A DNA stretch of 5,744 bases from Bacteroidales bacterium (GCA_900767075.1 CAAFXX010000425.1:1-5744), one strand, 5' to 3'; counted from the stretch's first letter, positions 1-5,657 are shown. Numbers and translations: made by a program. The notes: a model not told the origin generated them from the sequence alone.

Positions 1-758
1 GTAAGCGGACGTGAAATTGTCTCGCGGATTATGCGTCCCTCTTCGTCAAAATAAGCCGTGTCTTTGGAAATAACGGGAAGTTCATCCGAAACGGGAAGGT
101 CCGTGTTATATTCGCGTCTTGTGGGGTCGAGGCGATTCTTGCGCTTTGCTGCCGCCGTGTGGTTGTAGACCTCGTAACGGTAGTTGAGCTGCGTCGGGTC
201 AAGCTCGCGCTGACCCGTGATCGGGTTCGTGCGGTAAACGCTCTCGATGGCACGTGCCTCGTCCTCGTTGGGGTTACGCCAAGGTATGGGACGGTTCCAG
301 TTCAGGTAAGGCTTGATGGGATTGCCTTCCTTGTCCTCCTCGATCTTGAATATCTCGTTGCCGCCATAGGCGGGGTCGGCGAGACGCTCGCGGATAATGG
401 AGTCGCGCACCCAGAACACGAACTGCTTGTACTTGGAGTTCGTCACCTCGGTCTCATCCATCCAGAAGGCGTCGACAGAAATACCTTTGGGATTAGCCTT
501 GATTCCGGCTATGGAGTCATCCTTTCCGGGACCCATGAAAATGGAGCCGCGGTCGATGAGCACCATTCCGTAAGGAGTGGGCTCTGCAAACGAAGAACCG
601 CCAACACCGGTGACTTCACCACCGGCTCCGCCGCGCTTCGCCCCCATGCAGGAAACCAACGCCACGCAGAACGAAAGCGCGAGTCCCCAGATAAATGCAT
701 TGCGCATACCTTTTGTCGCCTGACGGCGATATATGGAAACTGATTTTTTCATCTTCAT
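1..758 (-). CDS. gldK: GldK/PorK, T9SS SUMF1-like lipoprotein (3' end outside window)
   Basis: The minus-strand frame is open from an ATG at 758 to the window edge, giving 252 codons with no stop; the gene runs on leftwards. A hydrophobic signal ends in a lipobox (LVSC, Cys37 from this start), so the product should be a lipoprotein. A start at Met18 (position 707) would give a more usual 20-residue signal, so the exact start is open. After a Gly-rich linker comes GMVLIDRGSIFMGPG (residues 64-78), then DAFWMDETEVTNSKYKQF (96-113). This is the N-terminal pattern of the formylglycine-generating-enzyme (SUMF1) fold found in GldK/PorK and GldJ. In the family, GldK forms a periplasmic ring with GldN under the outer membrane in the type IX secretion machine. 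Identity as GldK rather than GldJ rests on the porP/sprF gene directly upstream (7-base gap), the order known from porPKLMN and gldKLMN loci. The family is roughly 450-500 residues long, so about half is seen here. Confidence 0.85.
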   Translation of the reverse strand, partial: MKMKKSVSIYRRQATKGMRNAFIWGLALSFCVALVSCMGAKRGGAGGEVTGVGGSSFAEPTPYGMVLIDRGSIFMGPGKDDSIAGIKANPKGISVDAFWMDETEVTNSKYKQFVFWVRDSIIRERLADPAYGGNEIFKIEEDKEGNPIKPYLNWNRPIPWRNPNEDEARAIESVYRTNPITGQRELDPTQLNYRYEVYNHTAAAKRKNRLDPTRREYNTDLPVSDELPVISKDTAYFDEEGRIIRETISRPL

Positions 759-765
759 CTTGTCG

Positions 766-1779
766 CTACATTATTCGAATGGAACGGTGTTTATTCTTGT
801 TTTTATTGCTGAAGTCGAGTTTTATCTGATATCCAGCCACGATTTCATGGCTGCCCGATGAGGCTTTCGAGATTGCCGACAAGGGGTAATCGTAACTGTA
901 GCCCAGGAAGAAATTCTTGAACTCGGCTCCGATCATCACGCTCACGGCGTCTTTGTAACGGTAACCGACCCCGAAGGAGAGGAATTTGTTGTACCGCCCC
1001 CGGAATGCCGCCTGTGCATTCACGGTGTTGAAATCGGTCGCCACGAGTACCGAGGGCTGCAATTCAAATAACGTGTTTTTTAGAGGAATATTGCCGTCGG
1101 CGGTGAAATAGAGGGTGGGGCTCAGCTTGGTCTGATACTGCATCGTTTCCGACGACGTGTCCGACCCTTCGGTGTTGAGATTGACCGTCGGACCCATCAG
1201 GTGCATGCCAGAGACTCCTACTGAGAAATATTTGTGGGTGTAGGATACTCCGGCTGAGAGGTCGAAGGCGTTGCCTGTCAGATCCTGCGTCGGGATATTC
1301 GGATCGGTGGGCTGATGATAGTCGTCGCCGTCAGGGATATATACTTCCGTACCCTTGAATTTCGAATTATAGTATGAAGGCTGCACGCCGACCGACAGGA
1401 CACCTTTCAGGAACTTGAATTTGTAGCTCAACTGGGCGCTGACGAGCAGGTTGGAGAAAAGTCCGAGTGATTCCTGACTTATGGTCACGCCGGTGCCGAG
1501 ACGCTTTTTACCGATCTTGAAGGGCATGTCAGCCATTCCGAAAAACGACTTGGGGGCATTGTGGATGCCGATCCACTGCAGTCTTGAGCCGCCGCGAATA
1601 CGCACGAAATCGGTATTTCCGGTATAAGCGGCGTTATAGAATGTCGGGACCGCCCACGACTGGGTAAGCAGCACGTCGCCCTGCGCCGATGCCCTGCCGG
1701 GTATCAGCATGGAGAAGGCTGCCGGCAGCACGGCGCACATGATTCTCAGTAAATGGGATGTCGGGGGCTTGGTTGTCAT
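766..1779 (-). CDS. porP: PorP/SprF family type IX secretion outer-membrane protein
   Basis: This is a 337-residue protein with an N-terminal signal peptide, likely cleaved after Ala-Ser-Ala32 just before QGDVLLTQ. The mature start has the family hallmark SWAVPTFYNAAYTGN (residues 42-56), followed by RIRGGSRLQWIGIHNAPKSF. The rest is made of alternating beta-barrel strands (for example LGTGVTISQESLGLFSN and LSVGVQPSYYNSKF) and ends near FSNKNKNKHRSIRIM. PorP/SprF proteins are outer-membrane barrels of the type IX secretion and gliding apparatus and sit next to gldK/porK in the standard locus. The start ATG overlaps the porT stop in the tetranucleotide ATGA, which points to translational coupling, and gldK follows after 7 bases. 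The length fits the family. Many genomes have several SprF paralogues; the gldK neighbour argues this is the core T9SS copy. The gene is intact. Confidence 0.92.
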   Translation of the reverse strand: MTTKPPTSHLLRIMCAVLPAAFSMLIPGRASAQGDVLLTQSWAVPTFYNAAYTGNTDFVRIRGGSRLQWIGIHNAPKSFFGMADMPFKIGKKRLGTGVTISQESLGLFSNLLVSAQLSYKFKFLKGVLSVGVQPSYYNSKFKGTEVYIPDGDDYHQPTDPNIPTQDLTGNAFDLSAGVSYTHKYFSVGVSGMHLMGPTVNLNTEGSDTSSETMQYQTKLSPTLYFTADGNIPLKNTLFELQPSVLVATDFNTVNAQAAFRGRYNKFLSFGVGYRYKDAVSVMIGAEFKNFFLGYSYDYPLSAISKASSGSHEIVAGYQIKLDFSNKNKNKHRSIRIM

Positions 1780-2531
1780 TCAAAATAAAATGTAAGTACG
1801 AACATCTTCGATTTAACCTTTGAAAGGCTCTGCGTTATCTTGTACATTTCAGGATTCTCGTCGAGATCCGGACGGTCGTGCCGGAGAATGTCGGTCAGTC
1901 CGAAACAGAATTTTATCTCGGGATTGAGCTTGAAAAACGGAAGATAGAAATCGCATCCGAGACCTACCGACAGATAAAAGTCAGAGGTGTTGAACTGTAG
2001 GTATTCCGAGCGCTTCTTGCTGACATCGAATGTCGCCATGCCGCCTAAGGTAAGGTAAGGACGGGAGTTATGGTAACGTTCGCCCGAAATCTTCAGGTCG
2101 AGGGGAAGAACCACCATCGCCGTCTTTATATCCTGACGGTATGTCATGCCGCTGGTGGCCTCGCGCATCTCTGCCCCCTTGCTGCCGAAATACATGCCCG
2201 GGGTGAACCGAAGGTTGAAATGCTTATGTAGACGGAGATCGGCAAGCACATTGACGCATACTCCGGGATCGAAGGTAGGGACTTCAGTGAACCATTGCTC
2301 CCCCTCCGGAGTGACGAAACCGTTATGCGTGAAGTCGAGGTCCTGAAACTGCATGCCCACTGAAAAACCGAGATGCCAGCGCTTCATGTCGGCATACGGA
2401 CGATTTAGTATCTTGTCGCCGGGCTTCGCCATGGCAGCCGGTGCGGCAGCCATCAGTAACACAGCCAAAAGAGCCATCGCCATAAAGCGACGTCCCCGCA
2501 AAGCGACGATATTGAGCATTTTTCTTTTCAT
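1776..2531 (-). CDS. porT: PorT-like outer-membrane beta-barrel protein, T9SS
   Basis: This is a 251-residue protein with a basic N-terminus and a strong signal peptide (MALLAVLLMAAAPAAMA, predicted cleavage after Ala35). The mature N-terminus contains LNRPYADMKRWHLGFSVGMQ, which resembles the conserved opening of PorT proteins. The rest shows barrel-type strands and ends in the aromatic-rich FVLTFYFE, a usual end for outer-membrane barrels. PorT is an outer-membrane protein required for type IX secretion (known from Porphyromonas gingivalis and from SprT of Flavobacterium). Lying first in the same transcription unit as porP and gldK supports a T9SS role. In P. gingivalis porT is not next to porPKLMN, so the arrangement is worth noting. 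The start is taken at 2531; Met5 (2519) is also possible because no clear Shine-Dalgarno site decides. The alternative call is a generic outer-membrane beta-barrel family protein (PF13568-like). Confidence 0.83.
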   Translation of the reverse strand: MKRKMLNIVALRGRRFMAMALLAVLLMAAAPAAMAKPGDKILNRPYADMKRWHLGFSVGMQFQDLDFTHNGFVTPEGEQWFTEVPTFDPGVCVNVLADLRLHKHFNLRFTPGMYFGSKGAEMREATSGMTYRQDIKTAMVVLPLDLKISGERYHNSRPYLTLGGMATFDVSKKRSEYLQFNTSDFYLSVGLGCDFYLPFFKLNPEIKFCFGLTDILRHDRPDLDENPEMYKITQSLSKVKSKMFVLTFYFE

Positions 2532-2597
2532 TAATATCTTAACGCGCTCCTGCCGTCTATTATTGCCACGACCTCAACTAAGACAATTAGATTCGCG

Positions 2598-2612
2598 CAG
2601 TCCAACGGACTG
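2598..2612. repeat. Perfect 6-bp hairpin in the leader of the T9SS operon
   Basis: CAGTCC-AAC-GGACTG forms a perfect 6-bp stem with a 3-base loop, about 67-81 bases upstream of the porT start. On the minus strand it is preceded by a run of T residues (ATATTTTT) rather than followed by one, so it is not a classical terminator for that strand. It could be an operator or a leader structure of the operon. No good TTTG/TAnnTTTG promoter pair could be placed with confidence in the 160 bases before porT. Confidence 0.4.
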
Positions 2613-2693
2613 AAAAATATCTCGTCTATCCCGTTGTCACGTGATTCCGGATATTTTGTAATCTTACTGTCGGCAAATTCCTATCGGTAACTT

Positions 2694-2896
2694 GTGGAAG
2701 TGATCCCATTTAAATTTACCATCTGCCGCTACTATGCCGCGCACCGTAATAACACCGACAAAAGCTCGCCGAAAGCGAAGAAGACCGGCTCGAACACCGC
2801 ACCGACGGCAACGATGCCTTCGATACCATCTACATCGGCTGCGAGAAATTCCAGTTCCACGACACCTTCGTCCTCTCCGTGTCTGGCTTTTCGTAA
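2694..2896 (+). pseudogene. Frameshifted fragment of an unidentified protein
   Basis: Two plus-strand frames together read like one protein piece. The first frame gives FKFTICRYYAAHRNNTDK up to an A-run at 2760-2763. From there the next frame gives KLAESEEDRLEHRTDGND and then AFDTIYIGCEKFQFHDTFV, ending at TAA 2894-2896. Adding one A to the AAAA run would fuse the two smoothly (NTDKKLAESEED), which suggests a one-base loss in a homopolymer. The second stretch has the mixed acidic, aromatic and hydrophobic composition of real protein, whereas the continuation of the first frame turns into Ser/Thr/Pro-rich nonsense. I do not recognise the family. No convincing start is seen; a GTG at 2694 follows an in-frame stop. 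It is probably a decayed remnant, its 3' end likely replaced by the neighbouring remnant, which ends 3 bases away on the other strand. Confidence 0.35.
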
Positions 2897-2899
2897 TGG

Positions 2900-3212
2900 T
2901 TATTCTCCTTTAGATTCTTTCAGACGATCGTGCTCCTTAGCAACCGCAATCGCCCTTTGCAATTTTTCAGATAATAATTTTTTATCCGGCAGTTTGGTGT
3001 AGTATTGAGCTACTTTTATGGGTAAATCCTCGTCAAAGATGAGATATTCAATATGTTCGGGATTTCTATAGTTCAGCCTTTATCACTTTATCGGGTTTGC
3101 GACTGATGGCTGTGCGCTCAAATAACTGCTCGTCTATCTTATCGTCAAGGGTACGAGTTGACCAGTGCTCTATGCGACATATTTCCATGTGGAATTGGTT
3201 TAATGACTTTTT
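2900..3212 (-). pseudogene. Decayed YhcG/DUF1016 PDDEXK-type nuclease remnant
   Basis: Read leftwards, the first piece (about 3212-3069) gives NQFHMEI, then CRIEHWSTRTLDDKID, EQLFERTAISRKPDKV and IKAEL, and stops at TAG 3068-3066. This is the strongly conserved block in the DUF1016 N-terminal domain of YhcG-type proteins (Cys-Arg-x-Glu-x-Trp-Ser-Thr-Arg-Thr-Leu, then ERTA-S-KP). One base over, a second frame runs from 3070 as YRNPEHIEYLIFDEDLP, then IKVAQYYTKLPDKKLLSEKL and QRAIAVAKEH, to TAA 2902-2900. This fits the usual C-terminal tail of the same family (VAxYxxxLPxKxxLxxKLxxA). Intact members are about 330-380 residues with a PDDEXK-type nuclease domain between these blocks. Here only about 100 codons remain, the catalytic middle is missing and the halves are out of frame. 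No start codon or upstream part of the N-domain is seen beyond about 3212. I infer an internal deletion plus a 5' truncation, leaving a non-functional relic. Confidence 0.7.
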
Positions 3213-3478
3213 TTCACTGATAATCAACCACATGAAAAAAATAACGGTACAACTATACGTTAAGGGGGAAAAGGGTGTGAAAAAGTTGCTTTGAGGGAGT
3301 GAATGGATTAGAAAAGGCTTGTTTTTGAATGAAAGATTTAACCAAATCTTAACGGTTGATAGGATTTTTTATGATTTGAGAATTGAGAGCAAAGAGGCAC
3401 GAAATTTCAAGGGAATACGCTGGATGTCAGCGAAAATGTGTAACTTCGCGTATTGGCATATACGCCATATCTGAAACA
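3213..3478. other. AT-rich non-coding gap
   Basis: No protein-like reading frame is seen on either strand between the DUF1016 remnant and the KilA-N gene. The stretch is visibly richer in A and T than the T9SS operon. Frames that happen to stay open here (for example the minus strand beyond 3212) read as low-complexity sequence without family signatures. The only structured part is the -7-like element and hairpin at 3441-3465. Confidence 0.5.
3441..3465 (+). promoter_or_regulatory. Possible promoter -7 element and leader hairpin of the KilA-N gene
   Basis: TAACTTCG at 3441-3448 is one base off the Bacteroidetes -7 consensus TAnnTTTG and lies 31 bases before the ATG at 3479. It runs straight into a perfect 6-bp hairpin, GCGTAT-TGGCAT-ATACGC (3448-3465), that would sit at the 5' end of the mRNA. 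No clear TTTG -33 box is present at the expected distance, so this is a weak call. Confidence 0.28.
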
Positions 3479-3850
3479 ATGTCTAAAATTATCGTTCAAA
3501 ATACACCAATCACTGTTCTCTCTTTAGAGGAACAGGATTATATCTCCCTCACAGATATGGCAACTGCCAAAGAGGGCGATAACCGTTCTGCCGATATAAT
3601 CAAGAACTGGTTGCGAAACCGCTACACTATTGAATTTCTCGGCACTTGGGAGGTTATACATAACCCTAATTTTAAAGTGGTCGAATTTGACCACTTTAGA
3701 ATGAGCGCAGGTTTGCCGTCCTTTGTGTTGAGTGCTTCGGAATGGATAGAGCGCACAAATGCAATCGGAATAATAGTGAAGAAAGGTCGCTATGGAGGCA
3801 CCTACGCCCATAAGGATATAGCCTTTGAGTTATGCTCATCTTGTAAGTGA
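3479..3850 (+). CDS. KilA-N domain protein, C-terminally truncated
   Basis: From the ATG at 3479 the frame encodes 123 residues. The frame is open upstream to 3383, but those 32 residues do not look like protein, and family members start near MSKIIVQNTPI. The body matches the KilA-N domain of Bacteroidota phage-type regulators: YISLTDMATAKEGDN (21-35), IIKNWLRNRYTIEFLGTWE (40-58), then VVEFDHFRMSAGLP (67-80), SASEWIERTNAIGI (85-98), and GRYGGTYAHKDIAFE (103-117). KilA-N is a phage and large-DNA-virus DNA-binding domain. In the usual proteins the domain continues as FEFASWIS and is followed by about 150 more residues. Here it changes to LCSSCK and stops at TGA, exactly where an inverted-repeat arm begins (3845). 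The gene therefore appears truncated at its 3' end by a rearrangement. A short DNA-binding protein could still be made, but a pseudogene is equally likely. Confidence 0.75.
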   Translation: MSKIIVQNTPITVLSLEEQDYISLTDMATAKEGDNRSADIIKNWLRNRYTIEFLGTWEVIHNPNFKVVEFDHFRMSAGLPSFVLSASEWIERTNAIGIIVKKGRYGGTYAHKDIAFELCSSCK

Positions 3851-3960
3851 AAACGTAGGAACTTTTCATCCGGTGCAAGAGATGGCATAGTGATTCTCAC
3901 GCATATAGCGTGGGCTGCAATTGTTACATCTGCACTAATTGTTTCCTACGACCTTCACTT
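3845..3960. repeat. Long imperfect inverted repeat, 116 bases overall
   Basis: The left arm AAGTGAAAACGTAGGAA (3845-3861) and the right arm TTCCTACGACCTTCACTT (3943-3960) can pair over 7 + 8 Watson-Crick base pairs with a small 2x3 internal loop. The loop between them is about 81 bases and holds a smaller perfect hairpin, CACGC-ATATA-GCGTG (3898-3912). No reading frame of note runs through it. It could be a structured RNA, the ends of a small non-autonomous element, or a protein-binding site. No clear target-site duplication flanks the arms. The left arm overlaps the stop region of the KilA-N gene. Confidence 0.6.
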
Positions 3961-3983
3961 AGACGTGGCATAGTTGGCTCACG
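3884..3983 (+). repeat. Direct repeat pair GGCATAGT-N3/4-CTCACG
   Basis: GGCATAGT followed after four bases by CTCACG occurs at 3884-3901. The same two words, three bases apart, recur at 3967-3983. The copies lie 83 bases apart in the same orientation, one inside and one just outside the inverted repeat. In the first copy CACGC pairs with GCGTG downstream. In the second, CACGT (3980-3984) pairs with ACGTG upstream (3963-3967). The alternation suggests a designed or duplicated structure, but its role is unknown. Confidence 0.5.
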
Positions 3984-4025
3984 TTCAAAATAAAAAAAAC
4001 ATGGCCGTGATGCAATGTTTTTGCG

Positions 4026-4066
4026 TTTTAGGTATTTATTAAGTAGTGAACAATTAAAACCTAAAA
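4026..4066 (+). promoter_or_regulatory. Inverted repeat in the leader of the lipoprotein gene
   Basis: TTTTAGGT (4026-4033) and ACCTAAAA (4059-4066) form a perfect 8-bp stem around a 25-base AT-rich loop. The right arm ends four bases before the ATG at 4070, so the structure would cover the ribosome-entry region (AAAAAGG directly before ATG). It may be a repressor site or a leader hairpin limiting translation. The loop region (TATTTATT) is AT-rich enough to be part of a promoter, but no consensus -33/-7 pair was found. Confidence 0.3.
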
Positions 4067-4069
4067 AGG

Positions 4070-4909
4070 ATGAAGAATAAGAACTTTCTCAGAATGCTGT
4101 TCATGGCATTGCTCGCAGTGGCAGGGCTGACTGCCTGTAGCAATGATGATGGGCCTAAAGATTCAGTCAAAGAAATCAGGATGCAGGTGTCGGCAGAAAC
4201 AGGCGTGACGTATGCATGGGGCGATGACATGAAGGAAAACCCCGTAGAGTGCTTGCTCGTCAAGACGGAAGGTGATTCCGAAAAATGGCAAAACCTTGGA
4301 TTTGAACAGATAAAAGGCTTTACCTATGAACGCGGACACGAATACTATCTCTCGGTAAAGCGCACAATCCTCGCCAATCCACCTGCGGATGCTTCCGACC
4401 GCACATATGAACTTATCCGTGTTCTTGAAGACAGGCTTGTAGTAGACCCAGAACTCCCAGTCGACAAGGAAATAACGACGGAAGCCGACATTGAATACTA
4501 TGACTTGTGTCCTTTCGAAAAGTATGGCGTAGGTAGCGCTATTGTAGTTGATGATGAAGGTAAAATAGATAGTAAGCTTGAGTATGACAAAGTTTCGCCG
4601 TTACCCTCTTACGACAAGGCGCGTATATGGCTGGTGAATATTCTTGATCATAAAGACCCAAACTGGGTGAAATTCCATAGTGTGCCTTATCAGGCAACTT
4701 ACTCGTATGTCCTCTCACCCTTTACCGACAAAATTCGTCTGGTGCGTAACGAGTCATCAGGCCCGATGTTCAAAAATGTCGTTCCTGAAGACGAGTTTAC
4801 ACGCATCCGCTCCATGAACTCAGGCGAGAAGGTCGGCTATGCGCTTATTCTTGCCAACGTCCATAAAAAGGGTCTTCAAAAGGTGGAATTTCTTATAATA
4901 AAGAAATAA
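4070..4909 (+). CDS. DUF4377-type lipoprotein
   Basis: This is a 279-residue product with a lipoprotein signal (LLAVAGLTAC, lipid-anchored Cys23). It is followed by SNDDG, which resembles the acidic lipoprotein export signals described in Bacteroidota, so the mature protein may face the cell surface (inference). Residues about 33-120 carry the DUF4377 pattern. It comprises an opening beta-strand (VKEIRMQVSAETG), a CLLVKTEGDSEKW segment, IKGFTYERGHEYYLSVKR (81-98), and NPPADASDRTYELIRVLED (103-121). The domain occurs in many Bacteroidota lipoproteins and has no established function. The remaining 140 residues, with alternating strand-like and acidic segments (for example YDKARIWLVNILDHKD), are not recognised; they may be a second domain. 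The ATG at 4070 is chosen because it gives a typical signal length; Met9 (4094) is possible. The stop lies three bases from the stop of the converging relaxase remnant, with no terminator between. The gene looks intact, unlike its neighbours. Confidence 0.85.
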   Translation: MKNKNFLRMLFMALLAVAGLTACSNDDGPKDSVKEIRMQVSAETGVTYAWGDDMKENPVECLLVKTEGDSEKWQNLGFEQIKGFTYERGHEYYLSVKRTILANPPADASDRTYELIRVLEDRLVVDPELPVDKEITTEADIEYYDLCPFEKYGVGSAIVVDDEGKIDSKLEYDKVSPLPSYDKARIWLVNILDHKDPNWVKFHSVPYQATYSYVLSPFTDKIRLVRNESSGPMFKNVVPEDEFTRIRSMNSGEKVGYALILANVHKKGLQKVEFLIIKK

Positions 4910-4912
4910 TCA

Positions 4913-5481
4913 TTACAGACTGATTCCGCCTCGCCCTCTCCCAATCTTCCAGACATACCGACCTTCCGCGACATCGCCAACATCGTTGAGTGTGTGGCGA
5001 TGTTTTATTTCATCCAAGGGCTGTCGGTGTCCAGCATAGTCACATAGCCATGCGCCGATTGCTTTCTGCTGCTCGGTGGTCTCGCCGTAGCTCTGCATCA
5101 CGCTCTTGATGTCGGCGGCTTCGGCAGGAGAGAAGATTGACTTGTGCCGCTCCGTGGCGAAATGGATAATCGCTTCAATGGCTCGCCGGAACACCTCGCT
5201 TGCCTTGTAGAGAATATCGGCGATGATGTTCAGAATATCCCGACTCGATTTCAGCGCGCCCTGCAACCGCTCTATGGTCTTGTCCTTCTCCGCCGTTACC
5301 CGGCTCACCTCCATGCTGATGCGGTGCTGTTCCCCGTCTTCTGCTCCCGGAGCTGCCGCAGTGCCGTGTCCCTCTCGGATTCATAAGTGTCAGCGATTGC
5401 CATGGCACTGTCACGCTCCAGTTCGACCGCCCGCTTCGCCTCGGTCAGTGCCTTTGTCCGTTTCGCCACCTCTTTCCTGAC
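4913..5481 (-). pseudogene. C-terminal remnant of a MobV-type mobilization relaxase, frameshifted
   Basis: Two minus-strand frames together give the C-terminal half of a mobilization protein. From about 5478 the first frame reads RKEVAKRTKALTEAKRAVEL, then ERDSAMAIADTYESERDTAL and RQLREQK, a charged coiled coil. It then becomes nonsense and stops. The second frame picks up at DGEQHRISMEVSRVTAEK (about 5341 downwards). It continues with DKTIERLQGALKSSRDILN, a helical FRRAIEAIIHFATER segment, FSPAEAADIKSVMQSYGE and GGISL, stopping at 4913. The switch falls near TTCCCCGTCTTC (5330-5341) and needs one inserted base to restore the frame, so a one-base loss is inferred. Coiled-coil tails ending in a basic, Gly-rich GGISL or RGIKL are typical of Bacteroidota MobV/Pre-type relaxases, which nick the transfer origin. 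The N-terminal relaxase domain with its HxDExxPHxH-like motif is absent, so this relic cannot nick DNA. The family call is from the tail only, so another coiled-coil mobilization protein is possible. Confidence 0.55.
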
Positions 5482-5657
5482 GACAGACTGCCGGAAACAG
5501 GTGTCCGCACATCGCCCGTCTGTCCTCTGGCGGTAGCCGAAGGTCTGACATAGCGGGGATTGGTGACAAGGACACCTCCGACATACCAGCCAGTGAGAAA
5601 ATGCAAGGAATGGTATCTGTCTACCCATGCGTCACGCGGAGACAGATCCTATCAAAG

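Noticed and set aside
159..743. Plus-strand open frame of 194 codons opposite gldK.
   Set aside because: It lies antisense to the recognisable SUMF1/GldK frame, shows no domain, and reflects the codon pattern of the real minus-strand gene.
2146..2613. Two plus-strand open frames opposite porT.
   Set aside because: Both are shadows of the porT coding strand and have Arg/Ser/Pro-rich composition without family signatures.
3097..3294. Plus-strand 65-codon frame over the DUF1016 remnant.
   Set aside because: It is antisense to the recognisable CRIEHWSTRTL block, so it is taken as a shadow.
3383..3478. In-frame 32-codon extension upstream of the KilA-N start.
   Set aside because: It does not resemble protein, contains the -7-like box and hairpin, and family members begin near MSKIIVQNTPI.
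3524..3878. Minus-strand open frames opposite the KilA-N gene.
   Set aside because: They overlap the well-supported KilA-N frame and show no protein-like motifs.
3963..3984. Stem ACGTG/CACGT near an A-run as a transcription terminator.
   Set aside because: The run after the stem is A-rich on the plus strand and there is no T-run in the right place for either direction.
5144..5480. Plus-strand open frames opposite the relaxase remnant, and a second minus frame of 79 codons.
   Set aside because: They are out of frame with the clear coiled-coil and tail sequences and are rich in Ser, Pro and Arg, as expected of shadows.
5482..5628. Cys-rich stretch (CRRCPCH, later CADTCF) as a possible zinc ribbon.
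   Set aside because: Spacing fits no zinc-binding pattern I know, and other frames here are equally open, so a real metal-binding domain is not supported.
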